Assembly: GCF_021088345.1 (NCBI RefSeq) | Contig: NZ_CP088156.1 | Coordinates: 2,046,001 to 2,110,000, forward strand | Source: Bradyrhizobium ontarionense | Lineage (GTDB): Bacteria > Pseudomonadota > Alphaproteobacteria > Rhizobiales > Xanthobacteraceae | DNA length: 64,000 nt | Reading direction: 5' to 3' | Shown: positions 45,087-53,483 of the stretch, piece after piece | Layout of the letters: each line of letters opens with the position of its first letter | Numbering within the stretch: the first letter of the stretch is position 1 | Notes under the pieces: model-generated | Told to the model about the DNA's origin: nothing | Database searches by the model: none | The model's input: only the letters and a program-made list of their open reading frames with translations | Position numbers and translations under genes: made by a program

Positions 45087-45314
45087 ATGGAGATTGAAAA
45101 TGGCCGACGCACGCCATATGCGCCCAATCGGGGCGATGACAAGACCAACGCCATCGGCGAATTCAACGCGTTCTACGACGCCATCGTGAGCGGCGCGATC
45201 ATTGAAGCCGAGTTTCGCAGCATCGCAGTGCAGCGTTTCGATTATACCGATTCTGAAATCTCACTGATCGCGCGACGTATCCGCCGCCATCGCCAGGGAG
45301 GCTGCGCCAACTGA
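45087..45314 (+). CDS. hypothetical protein in integrated element
   Basis: 75 residues, not recognised. The core EFNAFYDAIVSGAIIEAEFRSIAVQRFDY looks like a real folded helical protein, with an Arg-rich tail. The start is uncertain: there is no good ribosome site before 45087. An overlapping 29-codon frame from 45100 has GGAG at proper spacing and could be a leader. Confidence 0.4.
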   Translation: MEIENGRRTPYAPNRGDDKTNAIGEFNAFYDAIVSGAIIEAEFRSIAVQRFDYTDSEISLIARRIRRHRQGGCAN

Positions 45315-45918
45315 AAACGAGCCGCGCCCGCGCGGTTGGTTTGTTGGCGCGAAGGTCCGCTCAGAGGCTCCCGCTTCGCTCCCCAACATCCCGCCCGCGC
45401 CCGCGAGAATAGCGGCGGGTCGAGATCGGCCATGACCCCGCCGCCGGTAGCGAAAGCGCCGTGATGAATGACCGCAGCGCCGCCGGGGCGCTCAATCCCC
45501 GGAACCAAACAATTCCGGGCAACGCTGTGCCACTTGCGACCCGGACCGTGGAGACCAAGCAGAAGTGCGACGGTCGCCGGGTGAGTAGCCCGGCTCGGTG
45601 ATACGCAGCGCGGGAGTACGGCATGGCTCCTTGAGCACAAAAGCGCTGGTCGCGCGCCGAAAAAAGCGCGACGAAGACGCCGCCCAAAAGGCGGTGCGCC
45701 GAAGGCGAAGGGCAACTGAGTATCCGGCGGCGCAAATGCCGCTCCCCTCATGCCGGAGCGTGGTTGGCGAACATCAGGAGGGTTTGGTGCTCTGGTCTCT
45801 GCCATATCCACGGGAGAAAGGGCGGAGCCTGTCTAAAACTTGGCGCGCGCCGTGACAGACCGTAATGAATCGACCGTAACACATGACACCGTAACGCTCT
45901 CGGCGTAACGTAACGCCT
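45315..45918. other. about 600 bp with no recognised gene
   Basis: Frames on both strands here are open only because of the base composition and show no known motif. Possibly decayed cargo of the element. Confidence 0.45.
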
Positions 45919-46686
45919 ATGCTTCTGCCGCTTGGCCATACTTGGCGCGTCCGCTGTGCCCGCTGCCATCACAGGGGCACCATCATTGCCGCGACCGCCG
46001 ATCTGGCGGCAAGGCAACTGCGCTGCAGATCATGCGGGCATCGGCAGGCGTTCGTCCCCGAGGTCATCGTACGTTCGACGCGCCGTCCCAATGGACGCAA
46101 GGCAAGGGCAGCGAGGGCAGCGGCAAAAAGTAGGGACGCCCCCACTTTTGCTCCGACCACCGACCCGATGCTGAATGACCGGATCGACGATCTATGGGCG
46201 GCGGGACCAAAAGGGCCGGCGAGGCAACCAATGCAAATCCGCTCATTGCGCCCGTCGGACGTTGAGACAATCCTGCAAATATTCAGGAAGGTCGCCTGTC
46301 AGATTCCGATCGATCTGAGCACGAGCGAGCATGTTCAAGCGATGAGGGAGAAGATCAACAACTGTTATCTCAATCGCTTCTCTGTTGCCGCTGTAGACAT
46401 TGATGGCGTGATCGTAGGCTTTCAGTTGGCTCAGGAAAAGATCGCCGCTAACGAACTACGGTATATCTATTTGGCCTACGCAGGCGTGACCGCCGAAGCA
46501 AAAGGGAACGGTGTTTTCCGGCAATTAGTCGAGGCCGAGAAGAATCACGGATTGCCACTCTTCGCCGAGGTAAAGCCAGACAACAAGAGCCGCATGGACG
46601 AAATCCTGATAAATTGCGGTTTCCATCGCTATTTGCTTGATCCTGAAGAGAAGATCTTGGCCGATTTTCGATGGGACCCACACTAA
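45919..46686 (+). CDS. zinc-ribbon plus GNAT acetyltransferase fusion
   Basis: 255 residues. N-terminal C13-x2-C16 and C36-x2-C39 form a zinc-ribbon-like unit, followed by a basic Ala/Arg linker (55-72) and a segment DRIDDLWAAGPKG. From about residue 104 (MQIRSLRPSDVETILQIF) a GNAT domain follows, with beta4/acetyl-CoA loop at YLAYAGVTAEAKGNGVFRQL. The latter has GNGVFR where the usual Q/RxxGxG/A lies. The GNAT part alone could start at M104. Codon use and GC are unlike the flanks, suggesting transfer. Substrate unknown. Confidence 0.6.
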   Translation: MLLPLGHTWRVRCARCHHRGTIIAATADLAARQLRCRSCGHRQAFVPEVIVRSTRRPNGRKARAARAAAKSRDAPTFAPTTDPMLNDRIDDLWAAGPKGPARQPMQIRSLRPSDVETILQIFRKVACQIPIDLSTSEHVQAMREKINNCYLNRFSVAAVDIDGVIVGFQLAQEKIAANELRYIYLAYAGVTAEAKGNGVFRQLVEAEKNHGLPLFAEVKPDNKSRMDEILINCGFHRYLLDPEEKILADFRWDPH

Positions 46687-46965
46687 CCTGCCTGCGAGCC
46701 TGCGGGTCCTTCCTGCCCACGCTATAAGCGGGGGGGGGCAGAAGCCGCAGAATTTCAATGACCACGCAAGATCATTGCTAAGTTGTCCGCTTTGGCACGC
46801 ACAGCGGACTCAAGTCGGACATCGTGTGAGGTCCGAGATATGTGCCACAAAAGCAGCAGGCATTTTGACTTTCGATGAAGGCTTCGGCCGCCCTTGACGC
46901 AAATCAACACCCGCGCAGCGTGCAGTATTATATTCGTGCAACGCGTACGCAAGGAAGAGCGTCAG
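46687..46965. other. non-coding spacer inside element
   Basis: 279 bp, AT-richer than the flanks, with a run of nine or ten G near 46730. No gene seen; it should hold the promoter of the double zinc-ribbon gene. Confidence 0.4.
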
Positions 46966-47259
46966 ATGCCTAAACAGAAGTCGGCGAAGAAGGAACAATG
47001 GACTTGCGGGTGCGCTAATGCTGAATGCAAGGCCACTTGGACCAGTGATACTGGCGAAGAAACGAAATGCCCATCCTGCGGCAAAGAGGACGTAGTATTA
47101 TGCGTCAAGGATGACAACGACAATGGCGACGGCGACAATTCAAAAAAATACGATTGCGGATGCCCTTACTGCGGACACACTTGGACTAGCGATACAGAAT
47201 TTCCGAATTGCCCGAAGTGCGACCGAGACGACGCAGAGTGCACGGAGCAGACGAAGTAG
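46966..47259 (+). CDS. small protein with two duplicated zinc-ribbon units
   Basis: 97 residues. Two units share CGC...C..TWTSDT...CP.C: cysteines 14, 16, 21, 35, 38, 46 and 64, 66, 69, 82, 85, 92. The acidic linker DDNDNGDGDN joins them. This shows internal duplication of a rubredoxin/zinc-ribbon-like module. The start at 46966 has AAGGA about 10 nt upstream. Cargo of the tRNA-Gly element; no family recognised. Confidence 0.6.
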   Translation: MPKQKSAKKEQWTCGCANAECKATWTSDTGEETKCPSCGKEDVVLCVKDDNDNGDGDNSKKYDCGCPYCGHTWTSDTEFPNCPKCDRDDAECTEQTK

Positions 47260-47277
47260 ATTACGAACTGGCAGAGC

Positions 47278-47735
47278 TTGCGGTGCGCCAATACTCTAGG
47301 CAGGGCGCGCCCAACAGCGGAATGCAAAATAGTCCGCGTCATTGCCAAGCGCCCGCAATCGCTGCCCGAGTGGATCGAGGCGAGCGTCATCTTGCCCGGG
47401 GGGACGACGGCGAAGCCGAGGCTGATGCGGCTTTTCAGCTATCAGCGCGGAATTTGCGATGCGATCGGCGACCCGGCGATAGAGCGCGTCTCTGTCCTGA
47501 AATCGGCGAGGATTGGCCACACCGCGACTCTGATCGGCGCCCTGGCGCATTTCGTGGTCCGCGAGCCGTCGCCGATCCTGGTCTTGTCCTCGGCGGCGGT
47601 TTGAAGATTGTCGCGGGCAAAGCGCTGCGCAATCTGCGCAGACATTCGGCGAAAATTTTGCGGCGCAATCTGAAATCACAATTGAGATTCACCGGGGCAA
47701 CGTCATCCTGCGGCAGCAAGACGCGCTCGGCAACG
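47278..47735 (+). pseudogene. phage terminase large subunit (GpA-like) remnant
   Basis: The first frame (to 47604) matches the ATPase start of GpA-type terminases: LFSYQRGICDAIGDPAIERV and then KSARIGHTATLIGAL. The next recognisable piece, GGGLKIVAGKALRNLRRHSAKIL, is in another frame and lies about 50 residues further on in intact proteins. So there has been an internal deletion plus a frameshift. It packaged phage DNA in the ancestor; it is not functional here. Confidence 0.65.
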
Positions 47736-47743
47736 ATACGATC

Positions 47744-48337
47744 ATGATCGCCCGCGCCAACATCGCGGCTTTCGTTTCGGACCTTTGGGAATGGCTGCAA
47801 CGCGAAACCGATAGCTTCGCCACGTTCGACGTGTCGCACTATCGACCGACAGAGCGTCCGAACATGGTCCGCGTGATGGACGAAAAAACCAAACAGGAAA
47901 GCTGGATTCCGCTGATCGATGATGTTGGCGTGCCGCTCTATCCCGAACTGATGGCCGAACTCGACGCCATCAAGCGCAAGCGCATCGGCGGCTTGATGCT
48001 GTGCCGCGATTGGGGCGACCGTGGTCCGTGGCCGACTTGGCCTAAGCCCGATCAACCGGATTTCACGCGTCTAAGCCGCAAGGTCGAAGAAGTGATTCGC
48101 GGCGCCAAGTTGCGGGATGAATTGTCCTTCACGTCATTCCGTCACGGCGGATTCACCGAGGGCGGCGACGCCGAATTGACCGACCGCGAGATGCCGGCAC
48201 AAGGGCGGCATACGACGGCCAAGGTGCTGCCGAACGACGCGACAGGTGATGAACGGGGCCAAGAAACGTCGCGCGTCGCGAAAAGACGGCCAATTGTCCG
48301 AATGAGCGCCAGCATTCTTGTCCGAATGGAAAGCTGA
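47744..48337 (+). pseudogene. tyrosine recombinase (integrase) C-terminal remnant
   Basis: From about residue 28 (FDVSHYRPTERPNMVRV) the frame matches the catalytic C-terminus of integrases common in Bradyrhizobium-like genomes, including SFTSFRHGGFTEGGDAELTD (box II Arg-His) and GRHTTAKVLP. The expected catalytic Tyr after LP reads LPNDA, so Tyr appears replaced by Asp. The N-terminal arm-binding and core-binding domains are missing; the upstream part of the frame is unrelated. It sits next to the tRNA-Gly attachment site, as integrases do. Confidence 0.65.
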
Positions 48338-48363
48338 CTATGCAACAAGTGTTTGAAATAGCA

Positions 48364-48409
48364 TTGGAGCGGGTGAAGGGAATCGAACCCTCGTATTCAG
48401 CTTGGAAGG
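48364..48409 (-). repeat. attachment repeat within intact tRNA-Gly
   Basis: The second 46-bp copy, forming the 3' half (anticodon loop to CCA) of the functional tRNA. Confidence 0.9.
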
Positions 48410-48438
48410 CTGCTGCTCTACCATTGAGCTACACCCGC
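48365..48438 (-). tRNA. trnG: tRNA-Gly (UCC anticodon)
   Basis: 74 nt with encoded CCA. Acceptor GCGGGTG/CACCCGC, anticodon loop CTTCCAA with TCC, T-loop TTCGATT. It reads GGA and GGG. It is the integration target of the element at 44851-48409, which restored its 3' half. Confidence 0.95.
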
Positions 48439-48686
48439 GTCGCGCCGTTCCCTAACATGGTCTGTGGCGGGTCTCAACCTCTTCGGGGGAGGTCCGTCAG
48501 CGGATGAGGGGCGCGCGCGGATCGGCCCAGCGGGGCGACGGCCCCCGAACCAACGGCCCGGACGACCACGACATCCCGCCGCAGGACCCGGAGCGGCCCT
48601 TAGGGTTCCGTAATCGTCCCCCCTATCCTCGCGCCCCGGGCGGACCTATATTGACGGTCCCAACAACCACGAAAGGAGGTGATCCA

Positions 48687-48731
48687 GTGTCTTTCACCAA
48701 GCGCTGTCACCTCGCTGGGATCGCCCGCTGA
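48687..48731 (+). CDS. 14-residue mini-ORF with extended Shine-Dalgarno
   Basis: The GTG start, 7 nt after GGAGG, encodes VSFTKRCHLAGIAR (initiator read as Met). The ribosome site is complementary to the whole anti-SD region. No other gene in the window has this. The frame stays open upstream to 48504, but that part is low-information. Not recognised as any known peptide. Confidence 0.4.
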   Translation: MSFTKRCHLAGIAR

Positions 48732-48828
48732 GCGACGTTTGAGCTTGTGATTCGCGTCTCGAATCACGCATCGCAGCTCGGCATACGGGGCGGTCTCGGC
48801 CCTGGACCAGCGAGTTCAAGATCGGAAG

Positions 48829-48862
48829 CGCGGCGGGCCTCACGTGCCCGCCGCGTTTTTTT
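48829..48862 (+). terminator. rho-independent terminator
   Basis: A CGCGGCGGGC/GCCCGCCGCG stem with a 7-nt loop, then seven T. It overlaps the stop of the convergent TMEM175-type gene by 2 bp. Confidence 0.85.
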
Positions 48863-49472
48863 ATGCGCGGGGGGCCGGATCGACCGGCGGCTGCATTGGC
48901 TTGGGGCGCACGAAGCGGCGCGCCACCAGCCCGCCGAAACCGAGCATCCAGAAATACTGGACATACTCCGGCGCCAGCGCCGCGATCACGACGCCCGGCA
49001 CGAACACGACGACGGGAAAGATCGCGCCGACGATCTCGGCATGGCGGCCGCCGCCGGTCGCGAGCCACCACAGCACGGCGTTCAAGGACGCGATGATGGT
49101 CAGATGCAGGCCATAGAGCACGGCCACCGCGCTGCTCAGCCGGTAGTTGCCGTAGAGGCTGTTGGTCACCGGCAGGAGCACGATCGACAGCAGGAAGAAC
49201 AGGTTCAACATCACGACGGTTCGGCTGCCGAGCGGCTGCCGCGCCAGCCGCCGTTGATGGCTGATCCAGAACACGCCGGCGATGATGAAGCTGAGCACGA
49301 GCCCGGCCAGCCGACCCGAATAGGTGTGGACCAGGTCGATCCAGCCGGGCAGCTCGGCGAAATTCGGCTTCGGCAGGTCGTAGGCCAGCAGCGTCATCGC
49401 CACACCAAAGATGGTGTTGGAGAGCGATTCCAGCCGGCGCATCTCGAACAGGTCGGATTGAGGCTCGGTCAT
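48861..49472 (-). CDS. TMEM175-family (DUF1211) membrane protein
   Basis: 203 residues with six predicted membrane helices. The family's N-terminal R-x3-FSD motif appears as RLESLSN (13-19), and the first helix is TIFGVAMTLLAYDL. Bacterial TMEM175 proteins form tetrameric potassium channels. The FSD-to-LSN change means conductance is not assured. A single gene convergent with the small transcription unit. Confidence 0.83.
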   Translation of the reverse strand: MTEPQSDLFEMRRLESLSNTIFGVAMTLLAYDLPKPNFAELPGWIDLVHTYSGRLAGLVLSFIIAGVFWISHQRRLARQPLGSRTVVMLNLFFLLSIVLLPVTNSLYGNYRLSSAVAVLYGLHLTIIASLNAVLWWLATGGGRHAEIVGAIFPVVVFVPGVVIAALAPEYVQYFWMLGFGGLVARRFVRPKPMQPPVDPAPRA

Positions 49473-49645
49473 GTCAATTCGGAAGCGGGCACGCAGGCGG
49501 GTGAAGGCTCGCGCGCTCTATGGCAGATCTTAGATCTATAGCAGGTCTTGGGCGCGGTGACCCGCGCCTGCCCACAGACGGCGCTGCGCGCGCCGTCACG
49601 TCACCGCCGCGACTGCGCGCCTCCGTCGCAGTCTACGCCTGCCGC

Positions 49646-50611
49646 TCATCGGCAGGCGTAGATATGACCGTCGAAGCCCCGATAGCTGCGCGTGGCCGGA
49701 TTGTAGCTGCGGAACTGGACGCAGGCGGACATGCCGGCGGTGCGCAGCCGCGGCCTGTCCTCGGACGCCGATCGGGCCGCGACCGGCGTTGCGGCCGCAG
49801 AGGGCCTCGCCATCACGATCATCGATTTGATCGCCGACAACGCCGTGGGCTTGCCGATGTCCTTGCCCGCGTCCTTGCTCGCAGCCTTCGGATCGGTCCT
49901 GGGCTCGATCTGCCCGCTCTTGGGCGCCGGGTCCTTGACGGCGACGACCATCGTCTTGCTCGACGATGGCTTGCCCGATGCGGTCTTGCTCGACGCCGAG
50001 CTCAATGACATCGGCTTGCCGGAGGCGGCCCTGGTCGAGGCCGGATTGCCCGCGACGGGCCTGCTCGCCGGAGCCTTGCTCATGGACGGCTTGCCCATGG
50101 ATGGCTTGGAGACGGCCGCCGGATCGAGAGAGGCAGCCTTGTGAACCGACGCGGGCTTGTCGGCCCCCACCGGGAGCTTCGGCTCGGCGGACACAGGGGA
50201 CGCTGCAGCTGCAGCAGCCGCCTCGTTGGCCGCCGGCTTTGCGTCGGTGGCGGCCGGCTTGTCGGCGGCGGCAGCAGACTGGTTCGGCACGGCGGGCCTC
50301 GCCTCGGTCGACGCGGTCTTGTCCTCGGCTGCGGTCTTGTCGTCGGCCGCGACCGGAGCCTCGGCCGGCTTCTTGATGACCTTCTTGCATTCGAGCGGAA
50401 ACACCAGCTCGCCCGACGCGGTCAGCCCGATCGGCTCGCACCCGCCGAACGGCCCGCCGCCCTTGGCCGCATCCCCGGCCACCTCGCCCGCGGACGGCGG
50501 CGAGCCCCCCGGCTCAGCGCTTTGCGCAACGGTGACGCCGGCTGCAACCTGAAATAGAAATACGCCACACAACAAACCAGCCCGGCCGGCCTTCAGCCCC
50601 AACATACGCAT
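49646..50611 (-). CDS. exported protein with BA14K-like C-terminus and long Ala/Lys/Ser linker
   Basis: 321 residues. A signal peptide runs to about residue 31 (GVTVAQSAE). Next is a short CEPIGLTASGELVFPLECKK segment, and then about 200 residues of Ala/Lys/Ser/Pro repeats (GKPSMSK, SGKPMSLSS). The C-terminus is CVQFRSYNPATRSYRGFDGH ending YACR, the BA14K pattern. The start at 50611 was chosen; an ATG two codons on is possible. Likely a cell-envelope or periplasmic protein; molecular role unknown. Confidence 0.65.
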   Translation of the reverse strand: MRMLGLKAGRAGLLCGVFLFQVAAGVTVAQSAEPGGSPPSAGEVAGDAAKGGGPFGGCEPIGLTASGELVFPLECKKVIKKPAEAPVAADDKTAAEDKTASTEARPAVPNQSAAAADKPAATDAKPAANEAAAAAAASPVSAEPKLPVGADKPASVHKAASLDPAAVSKPSMGKPSMSKAPASRPVAGNPASTRAASGKPMSLSSASSKTASGKPSSSKTMVVAVKDPAPKSGQIEPRTDPKAASKDAGKDIGKPTALSAIKSMIVMARPSAAATPVAARSASEDRPRLRTAGMSACVQFRSYNPATRSYRGFDGHIYACR

Positions 50612-50856
50612 GACACGCTCGCTTGACCTACCAACTTCTGCAAGGCCATCACGGCATTGAGGCAAGTCTGTGAAGGCAAGCCGCCCGACCTCACGGCGAT
50701 GTCAATTCAGTGGCATTGTGTCTTGCCTGCACGATCGTGCGGGTCCGAACGGTATCCCGCATTGCGGTTGCAATCGGAGCGTGCCAGGGTCGCGCCCCCG
50801 CGCGGTAACCGGCCGCGACATCACGGCAGCCGCATGCGAGCCCCCGGACAGTCATC

Positions 50857-52746
50857 TTGAGTTCGACCGATTATCGTCCCGACATCGATTGTCTGCGTGC
50901 CTTCGCGGTCATGTCGGTGATCGCGTTCCACTACGACGTCTCGCCGTTTCGCAGCGGCTATATCGGCGTCGACGTGTTCTTCGTCATCTCCGGCTTCCTG
51001 ATCACGCGGATCATTCATGCCGAGATGCTCGCCGGAACGTTCTCGTTCGCGGCCTTCTACCGGCGCCGCGCCCGGCGCATCCTGCCCGCCGCCTTCGCGA
51101 TGCTGTGCGCGACCCTGCTCGGCGCGAGCGTGATCCTGCTGCCGCAGGAAACGGTGTCGGCGGCGCAGCAGGCGCTCGCGGTGCTGACCTTCTCCTCCAA
51201 CATCCTGTTCTGGTCGCAGCAGGGCTATTTCGACGCGGCCGCCATCACCAAGCCGCTGCTGCACACCTGGTCACTCGGCGTCGAGGAGCAGTACTACGTG
51301 CTGTTTCCGGTGCTGACGCTGGCCGTGTTCGCGCTGCGGCGTTCGCTGATGCTCGCGAGCCTGGTCGCGGTCTGCGCAGCCTCGTTCCTGCTCTGCGTGA
51401 TCCAGACCCGGATCCAGCCGGCCGCCGCGTTCTATCTGCTGCCGGCGCGCGCCTGGCAGCTTGCGTTCGGCGCGCTGCTGGCGGTCGACGCATTCCCCCC
51501 GCTGCGCAACCAGTGGCTCAGGATCGCAGCGGCGACATTGGGTTGGATCGCGCTCGGCGTCTCCACCAATCTGTTCTCGCCGCGCACGCCCTATCCCGGC
51601 GTCGCAGCGCTCATGCCGTGCCTCGGCACCGCCGCGGTGATCTGGGGCCGGCCGGCGCTGAGCAGGACCGTGCTGACGATAACGCGGCCGATGATCGCGA
51701 TCGGGCTGTGGTCCTACTCGCTCTACCTCTGGCACTGGCCCGTCGTCTCGTTTGCGACCGCCGTGTGGGGGCCGCCGATCTCGGTCATGGACAAGCTCGC
51801 GCTGCTCGGTGCCTGCACGACGCTGGCGCTGGCGAGCTTCTACCTGGTCGAGCAGCCGGCGCGCCGCGCCGCATGGCCGGTCACGGCACGCACGCTCGCG
51901 GCGACGGGCGCAGTTGCGCTGTCGGCTGCGGCGATCATGATCTGGTCGTCCGGTTTTCCCGACCGCTTCTCGCCGCAGGAGCGGGCCATGGCCGACTTCA
52001 TCGGCTACGACCACAAGAACGTCTACGAGAACGGCAGTTGCTTCCTGAATCCGGATCAGACATTCGACGCATTGCAGCCGGCCTGCCTCGCGAAGGGCCC
52101 CGGCCCCAACATCCTGCTGTGGGGCGACAGCCATGCCGCGCATCTCATCCACGGCTTCAGGCGCGCGCTGCCGCAGGCGACGCTGATGCGGGCCACGATG
52201 GCGCAATGCACGCCCTATGATGAACCGGGCCAGTCGGCGGCCTGCACGGAGTTCAATGGCCGGCTGCCTGGCCTGGCGCGCGATCTCGCGCCCGACATCG
52301 TCGTCCTCTCGGGCAATTGGACCCGCACCGCGATGGCTCCGGTGGCGCAGGCGAGCCTGCTTGCCACGATCGAGGCGATCACGGAGGCCGGCAGCAGAGT
52401 GGTGGTGATCGGCCCCAGCCCGCAATTCGATCGTCCGCTGCCGGACCTGCTGATCGCAACATCACGCTTCGGCGTCACCAGCGAGGGCCACATGCTGACC
52501 TTCTTCGCCGAAGTCGATGCGTTCCTGCGCGCTCTAGTGAAGGACGTGCCGCGGACGGACTACGTGTCGCTGCTCACCCTGCTCTGCACCGGCAGCGACT
52601 GCGTGCTGCAGACATCCGACGGCGCGCCGCTCGCCTGGGACGATGGCCATTTCACCGCGCAGGGCTCGGAGCTCGCGGTCTCGCGTATCGTCGCGGCGTC
52701 ACCGACGCTGAGCACACCCGCGACGCCCCCGCGCAAGAGCGAGTAG
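50857..52746 (+). CDS. acyltransferase-3 (OafA/YrhL) protein with SGNH domain
   Basis: 629 residues. The N-terminal acyltransferase-3 membrane domain (about ten helices, to about residue 365) has the catalytic-His region AFAVMSVIAFHY, then GYIGVDVFFVISGFLIT, RRARRILPAA, and HTWSLGVEEQYY. The C-terminal SGNH esterase-like domain has GDSH (LLWGDSHAAH) and the D-x2-H pair DDGHFTAQG. Such proteins O-acetylate O-antigen, peptidoglycan or exopolysaccharide. The TTG start is weakly supported; an internal ATG at residue 19 would cut the first helix. Confidence 0.88.
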   Translation: MSSTDYRPDIDCLRAFAVMSVIAFHYDVSPFRSGYIGVDVFFVISGFLITRIIHAEMLAGTFSFAAFYRRRARRILPAAFAMLCATLLGASVILLPQETVSAAQQALAVLTFSSNILFWSQQGYFDAAAITKPLLHTWSLGVEEQYYVLFPVLTLAVFALRRSLMLASLVAVCAASFLLCVIQTRIQPAAAFYLLPARAWQLAFGALLAVDAFPPLRNQWLRIAAATLGWIALGVSTNLFSPRTPYPGVAALMPCLGTAAVIWGRPALSRTVLTITRPMIAIGLWSYSLYLWHWPVVSFATAVWGPPISVMDKLALLGACTTLALASFYLVEQPARRAAWPVTARTLAATGAVALSAAAIMIWSSGFPDRFSPQERAMADFIGYDHKNVYENGSCFLNPDQTFDALQPACLAKGPGPNILLWGDSHAAHLIHGFRRALPQATLMRATMAQCTPYDEPGQSAACTEFNGRLPGLARDLAPDIVVLSGNWTRTAMAPVAQASLLATIEAITEAGSRVVVIGPSPQFDRPLPDLLIATSRFGVTSEGHMLTFFAEVDAFLRALVKDVPRTDYVSLLTLLCTGSDCVLQTSDGAPLAWDDGHFTAQGSELAVSRIVAASPTLSTPATPPRKSE

Positions 52747-52824
52747 CGGCGGCGCCATGCGCATGGAAATGGTTGCATGCGCCGAACGCAAGTGCAATTC
52801 TAGCGCGAATAGTCCCGTCGCAGC

Positions 52825-53481
52825 ATGCGGCCATCTATGCCATTTCAGCACCCCTGTTTCATCAGCTACCGCAATCACGACCAGAGCGAGATTGCGGAGC
52901 GGTTCATTACCGATCTGTGCGAGGCGTTGCGCAACGAATTGGCGCTGAGGATCGAGGAGGATCTGTTCGTCGATCGCGAGGGTCTGCGTGCCGGCGCACT
53001 GTACAATCCGGCGCTGGCGCGCGCGCTGTGCCAAAGCGCCTGCATGATCGTCGTCTATACGCCGACCTATTTCAGCAAGCGGCATACCTATTGCGCCCGC
53101 GAATATCGCGCGATGGAAGCGCTCGAGCAGTTGCGGCTGGGGCGCCTTCAACGACGGCTCGACCGCGAGCACGGCCTCATCATCCCGATCGTGCTGCGTG
53201 GGGAAGATCTGATGCCCGGTGCGATCAAGAACAACCGGCATTACTATACGTTCGAGCGCTTCTCCCTGACGTCCCGCAGCCTCGCCCGCAACGCGACCTT
53301 CGAGCGCGAGATCAGGAACATCGCGGCAGCGGTTCATTCGCGCTGGCAGCTGTTCGTGCCGATCGCCGATGCCATCACCTGCGACTGCGATGCCTTCGAC
53401 CTGCCGTCGGAGGCGGAAATCCAGCCCTGGCTGGATCAGATGATCCAGCCGACCAGCCCGTTTCCGTTCCGGGCGGGCTGA
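52825..53481 (+). CDS. TIR-domain protein
   Basis: 218 residues. The TIR domain spans about 10-150: box 1 CFISYRNHDQ (11-20), a DREGLRAGALY loop corresponding to the BB loop, SACMIVVYTPTYFSKR, and a C90-x2-E93 motif (YCAREY). The last corresponds to the catalytic Glu of NAD-cleaving TIRs. The C-terminal 65 residues are unassigned. No signal peptide or membrane helix. It lies 2 nt upstream of the KGGTGR-ATPase/TIR gene, so the two are translationally coupled. NADase or nucleotide-signal production is inferred. Alternative ATG at 52837. Confidence 0.82.
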   Translation: MRPSMPFQHPCFISYRNHDQSEIAERFITDLCEALRNELALRIEEDLFVDREGLRAGALYNPALARALCQSACMIVVYTPTYFSKRHTYCAREYRAMEALEQLRLGRLQRRLDREHGLIIPIVLRGEDLMPGAIKNNRHYYTFERFSLTSRSLARNATFEREIRNIAAAVHSRWQLFVPIADAITCDCDAFDLPSEAEIQPWLDQMIQPTSPFPFRAG

Positions 53482-53483
53482 CC

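Larger units (their letters stand above)
44851..48409. mobile_element. degenerate integrative element in tRNA-Gly
   Basis: Bounded by 46-bp exact direct repeats (44851-44896 and 48364-48409) equal to the 3' half of tRNA-Gly(UCC). The interior of about 3.5 kb includes a lower-GC stretch (46220-47260), phage-type terminase and integrase remnants, and accessory genes. Integration at the anticodon-loop region of a tRNA is typical of tyrosine recombinases. The element looks immobile. Confidence 0.85.
48660..48862 (+). ncRNA. candidate small structured transcript with mini-ORF
   Basis: A short unit on the plus strand. It has a 15-nt match to the complement of the 16S rRNA 3' end (GAAAGGAGGTGATCC, 48671-48685), a 14-codon ORF, a perfect hairpin GTGATTCG-cgtct-CGAATCAC (48747-48767) and a strong terminator at 48829-48862. 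TATATT at about 48648 could be a -10. It may be a dual-function small RNA or the leader and coding part of a microprotein. The exact 5' end is unknown. Confidence 0.4.

Noticed and set aside
45242..45811. 189-codon minus-strand frame in the integrated element
   Set aside because: No ribosome site, no motif, and it overlaps a better plus-strand candidate; likely chance.
48671..48685. End of a 16S rRNA gene on the minus strand
   Set aside because: Only 15 nt complementary to the 16S 3' end are present; no rRNA sequence extends in either direction. It is an extended Shine-Dalgarno.
52317..53483. N-terminal extension of the KGGTGR ATPase back to 52317
   Set aside because: The extension runs through the acyltransferase and TIR genes in another frame; the MANVAEPGKV start directly after the TIR stop is the sensible one.
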